In this document: one piece after another, positions 34,770 through 43,915 of the stretch | Layout of the letters: every line of letters starts with the position of its first letter | How positions within the stretch are numbered: position 1 is the first letter of the stretch | Assembly: GCF_001668725.1 (NCBI RefSeq) | Contig: NZ_LZKL01000014.1 | Coordinates: 84,315 to 148,314 of the forward strand | From: Mycobacterium sp. E787 | Lineage (GTDB): Bacteria; Actinomycetota; Actinomycetes; Mycobacteriales; Mycobacteriaceae | Reading direction: 5' to 3' | Length of the DNA: 64,000 bases | Made by a program: the position numbers and the translations under genes | The notes under the pieces: model-generated | Seen by the model: the letters and a program-made list of their open reading frames with translations, nothing else | Databases searched by the model: none | What the model was told of the DNA's origin: nothing

Positions 34770-35789
34770 ATGAGCGTTCCGGATCGCCAGCGAGCGATGG
34801 TGATGAACACTCCCGGCGCGCCCTTGGAGGTCGTCGACAGGCCGGTCGGTGAACCCGGTCCGGGGCAGGCGCTGGTCAGGGTGCGGGCCTCGAGCCTGAA
34901 CTTTCACGACAACATCAACCTGATGGGGTTGCTCCCCGGCCCGTGGCCCCGCGTGCCGATGAGCGACGGCGCCGGGGAAGTGGTGGCGCTCGGACCCGCG
35001 GTCGACTGGCCGCAGGTGGGGGACCGGGTGATGGGGACGTTTCACCCCGAGTGGCTCGATGGGCCGCCGACACCGGAGTCCAAACGGGTGCTGCCCGGCG
35101 ACACCGAGGACGGGTGGCTGCAGCAGTACCGCGTCGCCGACGCGTCGGGACTGGTGCGCACGCCCACACATCTCAGCGACCTCGAAGCCGCGACTGTGCC
35201 CTGCGCGGGCGTGACGGCGTGGAGTGCGCTGAGGGAAGCCCACATCGGCGAAGGCGACGTCGTGGTCACCCAGGGCACCGGTGGGGTCTCGCTGTTCACG
35301 GTCCAGCTCGCCAAGGAGCTGGGCGCCACCGTGATTCTGACGTCGTCGTCCGACGAGAAGCTGAAGGTCGGAAAGGAGCTGGGCGCAACGCATCTCGTCA
35401 ACTATCGCGCTACCCCGAGCTGGGAGACCGAGGTCAAGCGGCTGACCGGTGGGAGAGGCGCCGACCTGATCGTCGAGCTCGGCGGGCCCGCCACCCTGGC
35501 GCAGTCGGTGCATTCGGCGAGGGTGGGTGGCACGGTCGCCGTGATCGGCGTGCTGACCGGATTCGACACCGCGCCCGTCTCGGTCGCGGAAGTGATGCTC
35601 AACAATCTGCGGATCGTCGGGATCACGGTGGGCAGCGTGCGCGCGCACCGGGAGTTGTGCGAGTTCATGTCGGATGCGGGCATCAAGCCGCATATCAGCC
35701 ATGTCTTCGACTGGGAGAAGCTCGAAGACGCGCTGGCGGTGATGCGGGCCGGCCAGCACGTCGGCAAGATCGCGCTCACCATCCCCTGA
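34770..35789 (+). CDS. Zinc-type alcohol dehydrogenase / quinone oxidoreductase family protein
   Basis: The 339-residue medium-chain dehydrogenase/reductase has an N-terminal GroES-like domain (ALVRVRASSLNFHDNINLMG) that lacks the catalytic zinc Cys, as in quinone oxidoreductases. The nucleotide-binding domain begins VVTQGTGGVSLFTVQLAKEL near residue 165, and NNLRIVGITVGSVRAHRELC lies near the C-terminus. It probably reduces an enone, quinone or ketone with NAD(P)H. GAGGAGG lies upstream of the ATG. A 165-bp gap with a direct repeat separates it from the acyl-CoA dehydrogenase gene. Confidence 0.9.
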   Translation: MSVPDRQRAMVMNTPGAPLEVVDRPVGEPGPGQALVRVRASSLNFHDNINLMGLLPGPWPRVPMSDGAGEVVALGPAVDWPQVGDRVMGTFHPEWLDGPPTPESKRVLPGDTEDGWLQQYRVADASGLVRTPTHLSDLEAATVPCAGVTAWSALREAHIGEGDVVVTQGTGGVSLFTVQLAKELGATVILTSSSDEKLKVGKELGATHLVNYRATPSWETEVKRLTGGRGADLIVELGGPATLAQSVHSARVGGTVAVIGVLTGFDTAPVSVAEVMLNNLRIVGITVGSVRAHRELCEFMSDAGIKPHISHVFDWEKLEDALAVMRAGQHVGKIALTIP

Positions 35790-35863
35790 CCACCTGAGTG
35801 AAAGGAAAGGCGCTGACGGCGCTCATCCGCGCGCGGTGCAGCCGAACGCGTCCTAGGGGAGAC

Positions 35864-35894
35864 CTGTACAGTCATCAGGCGGTGCTGTACAGTC
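35864..35894. promoter_or_regulatory. Direct repeat CTGTACAGTC before the acyl-CoA dehydrogenase gene
   Basis: The 10-mer CTGTACAGTC occurs at 35864-35873 and 35885-35894, exactly 21 bp (two helical turns) apart. Each copy contains the perfect palindrome CTGTACAG. They lie about 60-90 bp before the acyl-CoA dehydrogenase start, a likely operator pair for an unlinked regulator. Confidence 0.55.
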
Positions 35895-35954
35895 GCCCAG
35901 CACGAGCTCGAGGAGGCCATTGGCGATGACGCGCAGGCGAATTCGGGGCCGCCG

Positions 35955-37202
35955 GTGAGTGGCGAGTCGGTCCGGGACTTCCGCGGCCGGGCCAGAGCCT
36001 GGTTGTCCGAGAACCTGCCGAGGCTGGACTCGGGGGACGCGATGATCCTCGAGCGCGACGAGCTGTCGTCCTGGCGGCGCGCCCGCGAACTGCAACGGAA
36101 GTTGTACGACGGGGGATTCGCCGGCATCTGCTTTCCGCGGGAGTACGGGGGGCTGGGGCTGGGCTACGAGTACAAGAAGGCGTTCGACGCGGAGGCCGTC
36201 GCCTATGAGACGCCGCTGTTGCTCAACGTCCCGTCCTTCGCCATCTGCTGCGCGACGATCCTCGACATGGGCAGCGAGGAGCAGAAGCGGGCCCACATCC
36301 GGGCGGCGCTGCGCGGCGACGAAGTGCTCGTCCAGCTGTTGTCGGAACCCAGCGGCGGCTCGGACCTCGCGGGTGTGATCACCCGCGCCGACCGCCGGGG
36401 CGGACGCTGGATCATCAACGGCGCCAAGACGTGGAGCACCTGGGCGTTCGCCGCCGACTATGGCCTGTGCCTGGCCCGAACCGATTGGGAGGCGCCCAAA
36501 CACAACGGCCTGACGATGTTCCTGGTACCGCTCCGGCACGCCGGGGTGACGATCAACCGCATCCGCCAGGTCAACGGTTCGGTCGAATTCTGCGAAGAGT
36601 TCTTCGACGACGTCGACGTGGGCGACGACGCCGTGGTCGGGGAGCCGGGCAAGGGGTGGGACGTCGCCTCCCGACAGCTCTACCACGAGCGGCGCACCAT
36701 GGGCGACGGATCGGAGTACACCAGCGGCCCCGGAATCGCTGAGGCCGAGGACATTTCGATCGACCTGATGTCGTTGGTCGACGCGACGAACCAGGCCGAC
36801 AGCGCACGGGCCCGGGAGATGGTCGGCCGGGCCCTGGTGCACCGGGCGGTGCAGAAGCAACTCAGCGAGCACGTCTTCCACGCCGTCGTCGGCGGGTCGC
36901 TGCCACCCGCCGCGGGGTCGATCATCAGGCTGGGCATGGCCGCGGCCCACGACGTCGAGAACGACACCGCCCACGCCATCGCCGGCCCGGCGGCCGTGGT
37001 CGAGGACGACGCGGGGCTGCTCGACGTCGGCACGCGCTACCTGGGCCGTCAGATCGCCAGCATCGGGGGCGGAACGACGGAGATGGCGCGCAACGTGATC
37101 GGCGAGCGGGTGTTGAACTTCCCGCGCGAGTACGCCGCCGATCGCGATGTGCCGTTCAACCAGGTGCGCCGGGGCAAAACCGCAGAGGGAGGCCACAAGT
37201 GA
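35955..37202 (+). CDS. Acyl-CoA dehydrogenase
   Basis: This 415-residue FAD enzyme introduces a double bond into acyl-CoA thioesters in beta-oxidation or sterol side-chain degradation. Blocks seen are GICFPREYGGLGLGYEYKKA, the FAD/substrate motif VQLLSEPSGGSDLAGVITRA, WIINGAKTWSTWAFAADYGL, and the C-terminal QIASIGGGTTEMARNVIGER. No clear catalytic Glu can be assigned by eye. The GTG at 35955 is the only standard start in its frame here; a good GAGGAGG motif at 35909-35915 sits too far upstream for it, so the start is uncertain. The stop overlaps the next gene (GTGA). Confidence 0.92.
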   Translation: MSGESVRDFRGRARAWLSENLPRLDSGDAMILERDELSSWRRARELQRKLYDGGFAGICFPREYGGLGLGYEYKKAFDAEAVAYETPLLLNVPSFAICCATILDMGSEEQKRAHIRAALRGDEVLVQLLSEPSGGSDLAGVITRADRRGGRWIINGAKTWSTWAFAADYGLCLARTDWEAPKHNGLTMFLVPLRHAGVTINRIRQVNGSVEFCEEFFDDVDVGDDAVVGEPGKGWDVASRQLYHERRTMGDGSEYTSGPGIAEAEDISIDLMSLVDATNQADSARAREMVGRALVHRAVQKQLSEHVFHAVVGGSLPPAAGSIIRLGMAAAHDVENDTAHAIAGPAAVVEDDAGLLDVGTRYLGRQIASIGGGTTEMARNVIGERVLNFPREYAADRDVPFNQVRRGKTAEGGHK

Positions 37203-38062
37203 GCGATCAACCGCGCGACATCCGCGAGCTGGCCGACGACACCGACGCCTATCGCGACGAATTGTTCCGGCGCTGGACCGGTCTGCTCAGCTACCGCTAC
37301 ATCGGCCGCAACCACTCGTCCATGAACGAGGGCGAAACCGACGACACCGTCACCATTCGCCGCGACATGCGCAACGAGGCCGGCGGTCTCATGGTGGCGC
37401 CGCTGGCGATCTCCTCGCCGGAGGGCTGTCAGACCGACATGGTCGCGGTGCCCAACCCGGTCATCGCGTCGGTCCAGATCGTCGACCCCGGCTACGACGT
37501 CACCAGAATCGAGATCGTCGGGTCCGGCATAGTGCACCAGGGCCGGACCATGGGCTACGGGCGGTGCACGATCGTGGACGCCGACAATCGCGACCGCGTG
37601 ATCGCCTTCAACGAGGGCCAGGGAGCGGTGATCGGTGTCCCCCCGGAAGGCCTTGGCAAGATGGATGTTTCGGGCACGGAGCTGGTGATCGAGGACTCTC
37701 CCGACCTGCCGCCGCTGTGGCAGGCTTTCGGCGCCGGCAAGCGCGGCGACGGACATTGGGTGCTGCCCGCCCTGAGCGCCGAGCTCGCGTCGCCGGACGC
37801 CGCGCTGCACATCGGGCCCCAGCACGTCGTGCTCGAAGCCGCGGCGACCGACCTCGCCGCCGAGGTCGCCGGAACCCGGAAGGTGCAGGTCATCAGCTGG
37901 CACGTCATGTTCATGTCCCGCGGCAAGGTGGGTCCCTTCCGCGTGGAAGGCACGGCGCACGGCGGGCACGGGCGCGTCGGCGTGCGCATGCTGCTGCACG
38001 ATGAGGGGAACGCGGACAGGGCCATCACCTCCGCAGCGGCGATCTTCGACGTCGTCGGCTGA
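37199..38062 (+). CDS. Conserved hotdog-like protein coupled to the acyl-CoA dehydrogenase
   Basis: The 287-residue soluble protein has a GTG start overlapping the dehydrogenase stop. The first half contains LLSYRYIGRNHSSMNEGETD and GGLMVAPLAISSPEGCQTDM, then RIEIVGSGIVHQGRTMGYGR and CTIVDADNRDRVIAFNEGQG, a strand pattern typical of PaaI-type hotdog thioesterases. The second half repeats the pattern more weakly (KVQVISWHVMFMSRGKVGPF). The role is probably a thioesterase or a hydratase-like partner on the dehydrogenase product; this is inferred from coupling and fold pattern only. Confidence 0.65.
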   Translation: MSDQPRDIRELADDTDAYRDELFRRWTGLLSYRYIGRNHSSMNEGETDDTVTIRRDMRNEAGGLMVAPLAISSPEGCQTDMVAVPNPVIASVQIVDPGYDVTRIEIVGSGIVHQGRTMGYGRCTIVDADNRDRVIAFNEGQGAVIGVPPEGLGKMDVSGTELVIEDSPDLPPLWQAFGAGKRGDGHWVLPALSAELASPDAALHIGPQHVVLEAAATDLAAEVAGTRKVQVISWHVMFMSRGKVGPFRVEGTAHGGHGRVGVRMLLHDEGNADRAITSAAAIFDVVG

Positions 38063-38278
38063 CTTCCGTCAATCGCCTCCGCGACGCTGGCTGAAGTTCA
38101 CCGAAATACAAAGCGAACGGTTAGTAAAAACTCGGGCGCGGTCAGGCCCAATGATCATTGCCATTAGATACCATTGATGCCTGAAACGATCGACAGTAAA
38201 AACTATGCGGGGTTTGAATTGCGCCTCGCTTGTCGACCCGAGTTGATGTGAAGCCTCGAAAGTGATGGGGGATAACGG

Positions 38279-38623
38279 ATGAAGCACCGCGAGATGACGA
38301 AGAAAATTTCCGCGTGCACGTTCGGCGCGCTGCTGGCTGTCGTGCTGGTGCCGGCGGGTGCCGCACACGCCGACCAGACCGACCAGGATTTCACCAACTT
38401 CCTGCAGTCGCACGGCATCAACCTCGGTAGCCCGTCCCAGACCGTGAATATGGCGCACGTGATGTGCAAAGATCTCGACGCCGGCTACACCGAGAAGGAC
38501 GAGGTGGACCAGTTCACCGGGGCGCATCGGCTGAACCAGGACCAAGCCCAGATGTTCGTGGGTGCGGCCACCGCGGACTACTGCCCGTCGCACCACCCCG
38601 CCAGTAATCCGGCCAAAAAGTAG
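38279..38623 (+). CDS. DUF732 secreted protein
   Basis: This 114-residue exported protein has a signal peptide (basic MKHREMTKK, hydrophobic core FGALLAVVLVPAGA, cleavage after AHA at residue 31) and a mature part of about 83 residues. The mature part has the DUF732 pattern: QDFTNFLQSHGI, a Cys in AHVMCKDLDAGY and a second in ADYCPSHH, probably disulfide-bonded. DUF732 proteins are numerous in mycobacteria and lack a known function. It is preceded by an AT-richer intergenic stretch of about 215 bp, which likely holds its promoter. Confidence 0.88.
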   Translation: MKHREMTKKISACTFGALLAVVLVPAGAAHADQTDQDFTNFLQSHGINLGSPSQTVNMAHVMCKDLDAGYTEKDEVDQFTGAHRLNQDQAQMFVGAATADYCPSHHPASNPAKK

Positions 38624-38712
38624 CCGCAGCCGCACTCGGCCGCGCCCTGGCCATACGCCTGCATGCATATGTATGGTGCAATCCGACGCACCGACATGAC
38701 AGGAGAAGACCA

Positions 38713-39495
38713 GTGGCAGAACGCTTGGCGGGAAAGGTCGCCCTGATCAGCGGCGGTGCGCGGGGGATGGGCGCCTCGCACGTGCGGACGCTGGTCGCCG
38801 AGGGCGCCAAGGTGGTATTCGGCGACATCCTCGACGACGAGGGCAAGGCCGTCGCGGCCGAGCTCGGTGACGCGGTTCGCTACGTACACCTGGACGTCAC
38901 GAAACCCGAGCAATGGGACTCCGCCGTGGCCACCGCCTTGAGCGAGTTCGGCGGGATCGACGTGCTGGTGAACAACGCCGGCATCCTGAACATCGGCACC
39001 ATCGAGGACTACGAACTCTCCGAGTGGCACAAGATTCTCGACGTCAACCTGACCGGCGTGTTCCTCGGGATCCGCGCCGTCGCGAAACCGATGAAGGACG
39101 CCGGCCGCGGGTCGATCATCAACATCTCCTCGATCGAGGGCATGGCAGGCACCATCGCCTGCCATGGTTACACCGCAACCAAATTCGCGGTCCGGGGGCT
39201 GACCAAATCGGTGGCACTCGAACTCGGGCCGAGCGGGATCAGGGTGAACTCGATTCACCCCGGGCTCATCAAGACGCCGATGACCGAGTGGGTCCCCGAG
39301 GACATCTTCCACACCGCGCTGGGCCGAATCGCCCAGCCCAGGGAGGTCTCCAACCTCGTGGTGTACCTGGCCAGCGACGAATCGAGTTATTCGACCGGCT
39401 CCGAGTTCGTCGTCGACGGCGGCACCACCGCCGGGCTGGCGCACAAGGACTTCTCCGCGGTCGATGCCAGCCAGCAGCCCGAGTGGGTCACGTAG
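38713..39495 (+). CDS. fabG3: 3-alpha/20-beta-hydroxysteroid dehydrogenase-like SDR FabG3
   Basis: The 260-residue short-chain dehydrogenase is very close to M. tuberculosis Rv2002 (FabG3), an NADH-dependent 20-beta-hydroxysteroid dehydrogenase. The cofactor motif ALISGGARGMGASHV, DVLVNNAGILNIGTI, catalytic Ser in IINISSIEGMAG, and YTATK (Tyr/Lys pair) are all present. The C-terminus (YSTGSEFVVDGGTTAGLAHK) matches the family. The start is a GTG with AGGAGA upstream at 38700-38705. Confidence 0.92.
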   Translation: MAERLAGKVALISGGARGMGASHVRTLVAEGAKVVFGDILDDEGKAVAAELGDAVRYVHLDVTKPEQWDSAVATALSEFGGIDVLVNNAGILNIGTIEDYELSEWHKILDVNLTGVFLGIRAVAKPMKDAGRGSIINISSIEGMAGTIACHGYTATKFAVRGLTKSVALELGPSGIRVNSIHPGLIKTPMTEWVPEDIFHTALGRIAQPREVSNLVVYLASDESSYSTGSEFVVDGGTTAGLAHKDFSAVDASQQPEWVT

Positions 39496-39582
39496 GCCGG
39501 ACCCACATCGAAACTGCGTCCAGCGCTACAAAATTGGGGTCAAGCACGCGCTGTGCGCAGGCTCGGCGCGTCGTCACCTAGG

Positions 39583-42480
39583 TCAGGGCGCCACCGCGAA
39601 AGATTCGCGCTCCTTGACCGGCGCGGGCCAGGGCGACGGCACCGGCCGCTGCCGCACCCGTTGTGGCCACCAGAACCACTTGCCCAGCAGCGCCGCGATC
39701 GACGGCGTCATCAGCGACCGGACGATCAGCGTGTCGAACAGCAGTCCCAGGCCGATGGTGGTGCCGACCTGGCCGATGACGGTGAGCTCGCTGACCGCCA
39801 TCGTCATCATGGTGAACGCGAACACCAGTCCGGCCGAGGTGACCACGGATCCCGTCCCACCCATCGCCCGGATGATTCCGGTGTTCAGCCCCGCGTGGAT
39901 CTCTTCCTTGAACCGCGACACCAGCAACAGGTTGTAGTCGGCACCGACGGCCAGCAGGATGATGACGGACATCGCCAGGACCATCCAGTGCAATTCGATG
40001 CCGATCAGGTGCTGCCAGATGAGCACCGACAGCCCGAAGGACGCCCCGAGGGAAAGCAGCACGGTGCCCACGATGACCGCCGAGGCCACGACGCTTCGCG
40101 TGATGATCAGCATGATGATGAAAATCAGGCACAGCGAGGCGATTCCGGCGATCAGCAGGTCATAGTTGCTGCCGTCCTGCATGTCCTTGTAGGTCGCCGC
40201 GGTTCCCCCGAGATAGATCGTGGAGCCCTCCAGCGGCGTGCCCTTGAGCGCTTCGTAGGTCGCCTTCTTGATCGCATCGATGTGCGAAATGCCCTCCGGC
40301 GTCATCGGATCGCCGTCATGGCTGATGATGAACCGCACCGCGTGGCCGTCGGGCGGCAGGAAGTTCTTCATGCCCTTCTTGAACTCGGCGTTGTTGAAGG
40401 TCTCCGGGGGCAGGTAGAAGGAGTCGTCGTTCTTCGACGCGTCGAACGCCTTGCCCATGGCGTTGGAGTTCTTCTGCGCCTCGTTTTGCTGATCCTGCAG
40501 ACCCTTTTGGGTCGAATACATGGTCAGCATCGTCGTTTTCATGGCCCGCATGTTCTCGATCATGGCGGGCATCAGGGCCACCATCTGGGGCATCAGTGTG
40601 TCGAGATGGTCCATGACGGGCAGCAGGCTCTGGATGTCATCGGTCATCGTGTCGATGCCGTCGAGGGCATCGAAGACCGAGCGCAGCGAAAAGCACACGG
40701 GGATGTCGTAGCAATGCTTTTCCCAGTAGAAGTAGCTGCGGATGGGCCGGAAGAAGTCCTCGAAATCTGCCATGTGCTGGCGTAATTCGTTGATATCAAT
40801 GGTCATCTCGTGCATCTTGCGGACCATGATGTGCATGCTGTCGGCCATCTGCGCCGTGATGCTCTGCATCTTCTCCATGCTGTCGATGGTGGTTTGCATC
40901 ATGTCGGCCTGGTGCAGCATGTCGGCCATCTGATCCGCTTGGTACTTCTGATTCATCTGCTGGGAGACACCCTGCATGCTGATCTGGAACGGGATCGAGG
41001 TGTGCTCGATCGGCGTGCCCTGCGGTCGGGTGATCGCCTGCACGCGTGAGATTCCGGGCACCCGGAAGATCGCCTTGGCGACCTTGTCGATCACCAGGAA
41101 GTCGGCGGAATTGCGCAGGTCGTGGTCACTTTCGATCATCAGCAGCTCGGGATTCATCCGCGCATTCGAGAAATGCCGGTCGGCTGCCGCGTAGCCGGCG
41201 TTCGCCGGTAGATCGGCGGGCAGGTATTTGCGGTCGTTGTAGTTGGTCCGGTACCCGGGCAGCGTCAGCAGGCCGACGAGCGCGATCGCGATGGTCACGA
41301 TCAGAACCGGGCCCGGCCACCGGACGACGACGGCGCCGATCTTGCGCCAGCCGCGGATGCGCTGCGCCCGCCTGGGCTCGAGCGTCTGGCGGAAGCGCGA
41401 AGCCACCGAGATCACCGCGGGGCCCAGCGTCAGGGCCGCCGCGACCACCACGACCATGCCGATGGCCAACGGGATGCCCAGCGTCTGGAAGTAGGGCAGG
41501 TTGGTGAAGTGCAGGCAGAACGTCGCGCCCGCGATGGTCAGTCCCGATCCGGCCACCACGTGAGCGGTGCCGCCAAACATCGTGTAATACGCGTCTTCTC
41601 GCGATTCGCCGATTGACCTGGCTTCCTGATATCGCCCGATCAGGAAGATCGCATAGTCCGTGGCGGCCGCGATCGCCAGCGTTACCAACAGGTTCGTGGC
41701 GAAGGTGGAGAGCCCGATGATGTTGTAGTAGCCGAGGAAGGCCACCATTCCACGGGCGGCGGCGAGTTCGAGTACGACCATCACCAACGTGAGCAACACC
41801 GTCACGATGGATCGGTAGACCATCAGCAGCATCGCGATGATCACGACGAACGTGACGGTGGTGATCACCTGCAGGCTACGGTCGCCGGCGATGTGCTGAT
41901 CCGCCTGCACGGCCGCGGGCCCGGTGACGTAGGCCTTGACCCCGTTGGGCGCGCGCACGCTCTTGACGATGTCCTGCACCGACTCGACCGACTCGTTGGC
42001 CAGGGCCTCGCCCTGGTTGCCGGCGAGATAGACCTGGACGTAGGCGGCCTTGCCGTCGTTGCTCTGGACGCCCGCACCACTGAGTGGATCGCTCCACATG
42101 TCCTGGACGTGTTCCACGTGTTTGGTGTCGGCGTCGAGCTTTTTGACCAGCTGGTCGTAGTAGGCATGAGCGTCCGCGCCCAACGGATTCTGGCCTTCGA
42201 GGACGATCATGACCGAGCTGTTGGACTTGTATTCGTGAAACACCTCGCCCATGTGCTTCGTCGCGATGACCGATTGCGCGTCGTCCGGGCTCATCGAGAC
42301 CGAGCGCATCTTCCCGACCTCGTCCAGCTGCGGGACGACCGTGTTGAGCACCGCGATGACGGCGATCCAGCCCAGAACGATGGGTACGGCGAATCGTCGG
42401 ATGATCCGCGGAATCGCCGGGCGCCCGGCGTGCCTGGCGATGGGCAAGGTGTCGGTCGGGTGTTCAGCGTTCGCGCTCAT
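39583..42480 (-). CDS. RND-family lipid/drug exporter MmpL
   Basis: The 965-residue integral membrane transporter is of MmpL4/MmpL5 length. An N-terminal helix ([20 protein letters not shown]) is followed by a periplasmic porter domain. Helices 2-6 contain the proton-relay region [21 protein letters not shown] large second periplasmic loop has a Met-rich coiled-coil stretch ([20 protein letters not shown] and following) typical of MmpL4/5. The second helix bundle has [20 protein letters not shown]. The two Asp-Tyr pairs (DYAIF, DYNLL) are the expected proton-coupling residues. The ATG at 42480 overlaps the MmpS stop. Substrates of relatives include siderophores, glycopeptidolipids, and the drugs bedaquiline and clofazimine. 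Confidence 0.94.
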   Translation of the reverse strand: MSANAEHPTDTLPIARHAGRPAIPRIIRRFAVPIVLGWIAVIAVLNTVVPQLDEVGKMRSVSMSPDDAQSVIATKHMGEVFHEYKSNSSVMIVLEGQNPLGADAHAYYDQLVKKLDADTKHVEHVQDMWSDPLSGAGVQSNDGKAAYVQVYLAGNQGEALANESVESVQDIVKSVRAPNGVKAYVTGPAAVQADQHIAGDRSLQVITTVTFVVIIAMLLMVYRSIVTVLLTLVMVVLELAAARGMVAFLGYYNIIGLSTFATNLLVTLAIAAATDYAIFLIGRYQEARSIGESREDAYYTMFGGTAHVVAGSGLTIAGATFCLHFTNLPYFQTLGIPLAIGMVVVVAAALTLGPAVISVASRFRQTLEPRRAQRIRGWRKIGAVVVRWPGPVLIVTIAIALVGLLTLPGYRTNYNDRKYLPADLPANAGYAAADRHFSNARMNPELLMIESDHDLRNSADFLVIDKVAKAIFRVPGISRVQAITRPQGTPIEHTSIPFQISMQGVSQQMNQKYQADQMADMLHQADMMQTTIDSMEKMQSITAQMADSMHIMVRKMHEMTIDINELRQHMADFEDFFRPIRSYFYWEKHCYDIPVCFSLRSVFDALDGIDTMTDDIQSLLPVMDHLDTLMPQMVALMPAMIENMRAMKTTMLTMYSTQKGLQDQQNEAQKNSNAMGKAFDASKNDDSFYLPPETFNNAEFKKGMKNFLPPDGHAVRFIISHDGDPMTPEGISHIDAIKKATYEALKGTPLEGSTIYLGGTAATYKDMQDGSNYDLLIAGIASLCLIFIIMLIITRSVVASAVIVGTVLLSLGASFGLSVLIWQHLIGIELHWMVLAMSVIILLAVGADYNLLLVSRFKEEIHAGLNTGIIRAMGGTGSVVTSAGLVFAFTMMTMAVSELTVIGQVGTTIGLGLLFDTLIVRSLMTPSIAALLGKWFWWPQRVRQRPVPSPWPAPVKERESFAVAP

Positions 42481-42911
42481 GCGGATTTCACCAAGCAAAA
42501 GGTCAGGGCGTGCACGCCGTCGGTTATGTTCTCGTCCTTGACTTCGTCGTCGATGGTGATGCGGCAGCCGAGGCGGTCACCATCGCTTTGTGCCGAGAGG
42601 TTGGGGAAGACCGAGGGGGCGGTCGTGCTGAGGACCAGCGTCCAGGGGAGCGGCGCATCGTCGACGCGCTTGGGGTCGGCCGACAGGTCCAGGTAGTTCA
42701 CGTTGGCGTGACTGGCCGAGCCGAAGATCTCGTATTTGACGACCTTGGGCTTGAAGGGCTTGGAATCATCTTGCCGCGGGCTCGTCAACGGTCCTGCGTT
42801 CTCGGCCACGAAGAACGACTTGACCCGCATCACGGCGAAGCCGCCGATCACCACCACCGCCACGATCAACAGCGGCAGCCACGCGTTGCGCATCACCTTC
42901 GATAGCTGCAC
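42477..42911 (-). CDS. MmpS accessory protein
   Basis: The 144-residue protein has one N-terminal transmembrane helix ([20 protein letters not shown]) and a periplasmic beta domain with the MmpS pattern [20 protein letters not shown], then [20 protein letters not shown] and a paired Cys ([18 protein letters not shown]). MmpS proteins partner the MmpL pump. The GTG at 42911 is preceded by AAAGGAA and is favoured over the ATG at 42893. Coupling to mmpL (ATGA) supports a two-gene operon. Confidence 0.9.
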   Translation of the reverse strand: MQLSKVMRNAWLPLLIVAVVVIGGFAVMRVKSFFVAENAGPLTSPRQDDSKPFKPKVVKYEIFGSASHANVNYLDLSADPKRVDDAPLPWTLVLSTTAPSVFPNLSAQSDGDRLGCRITIDDEVKDENITDGVHALTFCLVKSA

Positions 42912-43133
42912 CTACGTGGATTCCTTTCCTCGTCGCCCAACCGTGGCGGTCGCCGTCGAGCGGACACCGGATCCAATGCCCCGGCTGGGGTCGCCGCAAT
43001 CTCCTTGCGCCCCAATGCGTTCGGAGATTGTCGTGATCCACGCGGGTGCGGACGTCGGGCGCTGGGATGCCTGCCGGCGCGTCGCCGAGCCCCCGTCCCG
43101 TCCCACCAGAGCATGATACACCGGCTGCACAGA

Positions 43134-43148
43134 TTGCAGTCAATGCAA
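43134..43148. promoter_or_regulatory. Inverted repeat in the mmpS upstream region
   Basis: TTGCAGTCAATGCAA has perfect 5-bp arms (TTGCA/TGCAA) around 5 bp. The same half-site occurs in the TetR promoter at 43798-43821, which includes the perfect palindrome GCAAACTTTGC (43810-43820). The pair suggests operators for the TetR protein encoded between them. Confidence 0.45.
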
Positions 43149-43178
43149 AAAGGTGATCTAGCTAACTGTTTAGGCTGT

Positions 43179-43796
43179 CTAGTTGCTAAAGATGCTGTTG
43201 ACCAGCGCGGCGGCACTGTCGACGTACGGCATCGGCGTGTCTTCGGCATCCTTCGGCTCGCCACCCGCCCAGCGCTCGATGCCGGAGCGCACCGCCGTCA
43301 ACGCCAGTGCCGCGATCAACGCGGGGATCTCGTCGTCGGGGCGCATGGCCTGGCGGCGCGCGACGATGTCGGTCAGCTGGTTCTGGAACCGTTCCAGCTC
43401 GGCAAGGAACGCCGCCAGGACCGCGGGGCTGCTTTTGGCGAGCTCCAGGCAGCCGGCCGCCTGTTCGCGCCGCGGGGGCGTGTCGCGCAGGTGGTGCGCC
43501 GCGAGGGTGATCAGCTCCGACAGCACCACGCGATACGGGGCGGGGCCGGCGGCGACGAAATCCTCGGCCAGCTCGGCCGGTAGGTCCGAGGGACCGTAGG
43601 CGATAGCGGACTCCTTGGTGGGGAAGTAGTTAAAGAACGTGCGCGTCGAAATCCCCGCCTCGACGCAGATGGCATCGATGGTCACCTTGTCGAAGCCGCG
43701 TTCCAGCGCCAGGCGCACCGCGGCGTCACGGATGTCCGCGCTGGTCTGGCGGTGACGCCGCTCGCGGAGACCCATCTGTTTCATCATGACACCCAT
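43179..43796 (-). CDS. TetR-family regulator upstream of mmpS-mmpL
   Basis: The regulator of about 205 residues has its HTH at about 12-57 (SADIRDAAVRLALERGFDKV, then EAGISTRTFFNYFPTKESAI). The C-terminal domain is Ala/Leu-rich helices. Several ATGs are possible (43829, 43796, 43787, 43784); the longest would place the palindrome at 43810-43820 inside the coding region, so 43796 is used with low certainty. It reads toward mmpS with a 267-bp gap. In other non-tuberculous mycobacteria TetR genes beside mmpS-mmpL repress efflux, and their loss raises bedaquiline and clofazimine resistance. Confidence 0.85.
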   Translation of the reverse strand: MGVMMKQMGLRERRHRQTSADIRDAAVRLALERGFDKVTIDAICVEAGISTRTFFNYFPTKESAIAYGPSDLPAELAEDFVAAGPAPYRVVLSELITLAAHHLRDTPPRREQAAGCLELAKSSPAVLAAFLAELERFQNQLTDIVARRQAMRPDDEIPALIAALALTAVRSGIERWAGGEPKDAEDTPMPYVDSAAALVNSIFSN

Positions 43797-43809
43797 AGTT
43801 GCACAAAAC

Positions 43810-43820
43810 GCAAACTTTGC
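43810..43820. promoter_or_regulatory. Palindrome at the TetR gene start
   Basis: GCAAACTTTGC is a perfect 11-bp palindrome with a neighbouring TTGCACAAAACGCAA inverted repeat (43798-43812). It lies where the tetR promoter or 5' end is expected and fits autoregulation. Confidence 0.45.
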
Positions 43821-43915
43821 AGTCGACATCCTACGGCTCCGCTCGCCGACGCGGGATGCGCCGTGGTCGCGGCGCCCTACCGGTCGGCCCGAAAAGCGTT
43901 ACCTGCCAAAGTATC

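Noticed and set aside
43157..43190. TAGCTAACTG...TAGTTGCTA inverted repeat over the TetR stop as an operator
   Set aside because: Arms are offset by one base and overlap coding sequence; the TTGCA repeat at 43134-43148 is a better candidate.
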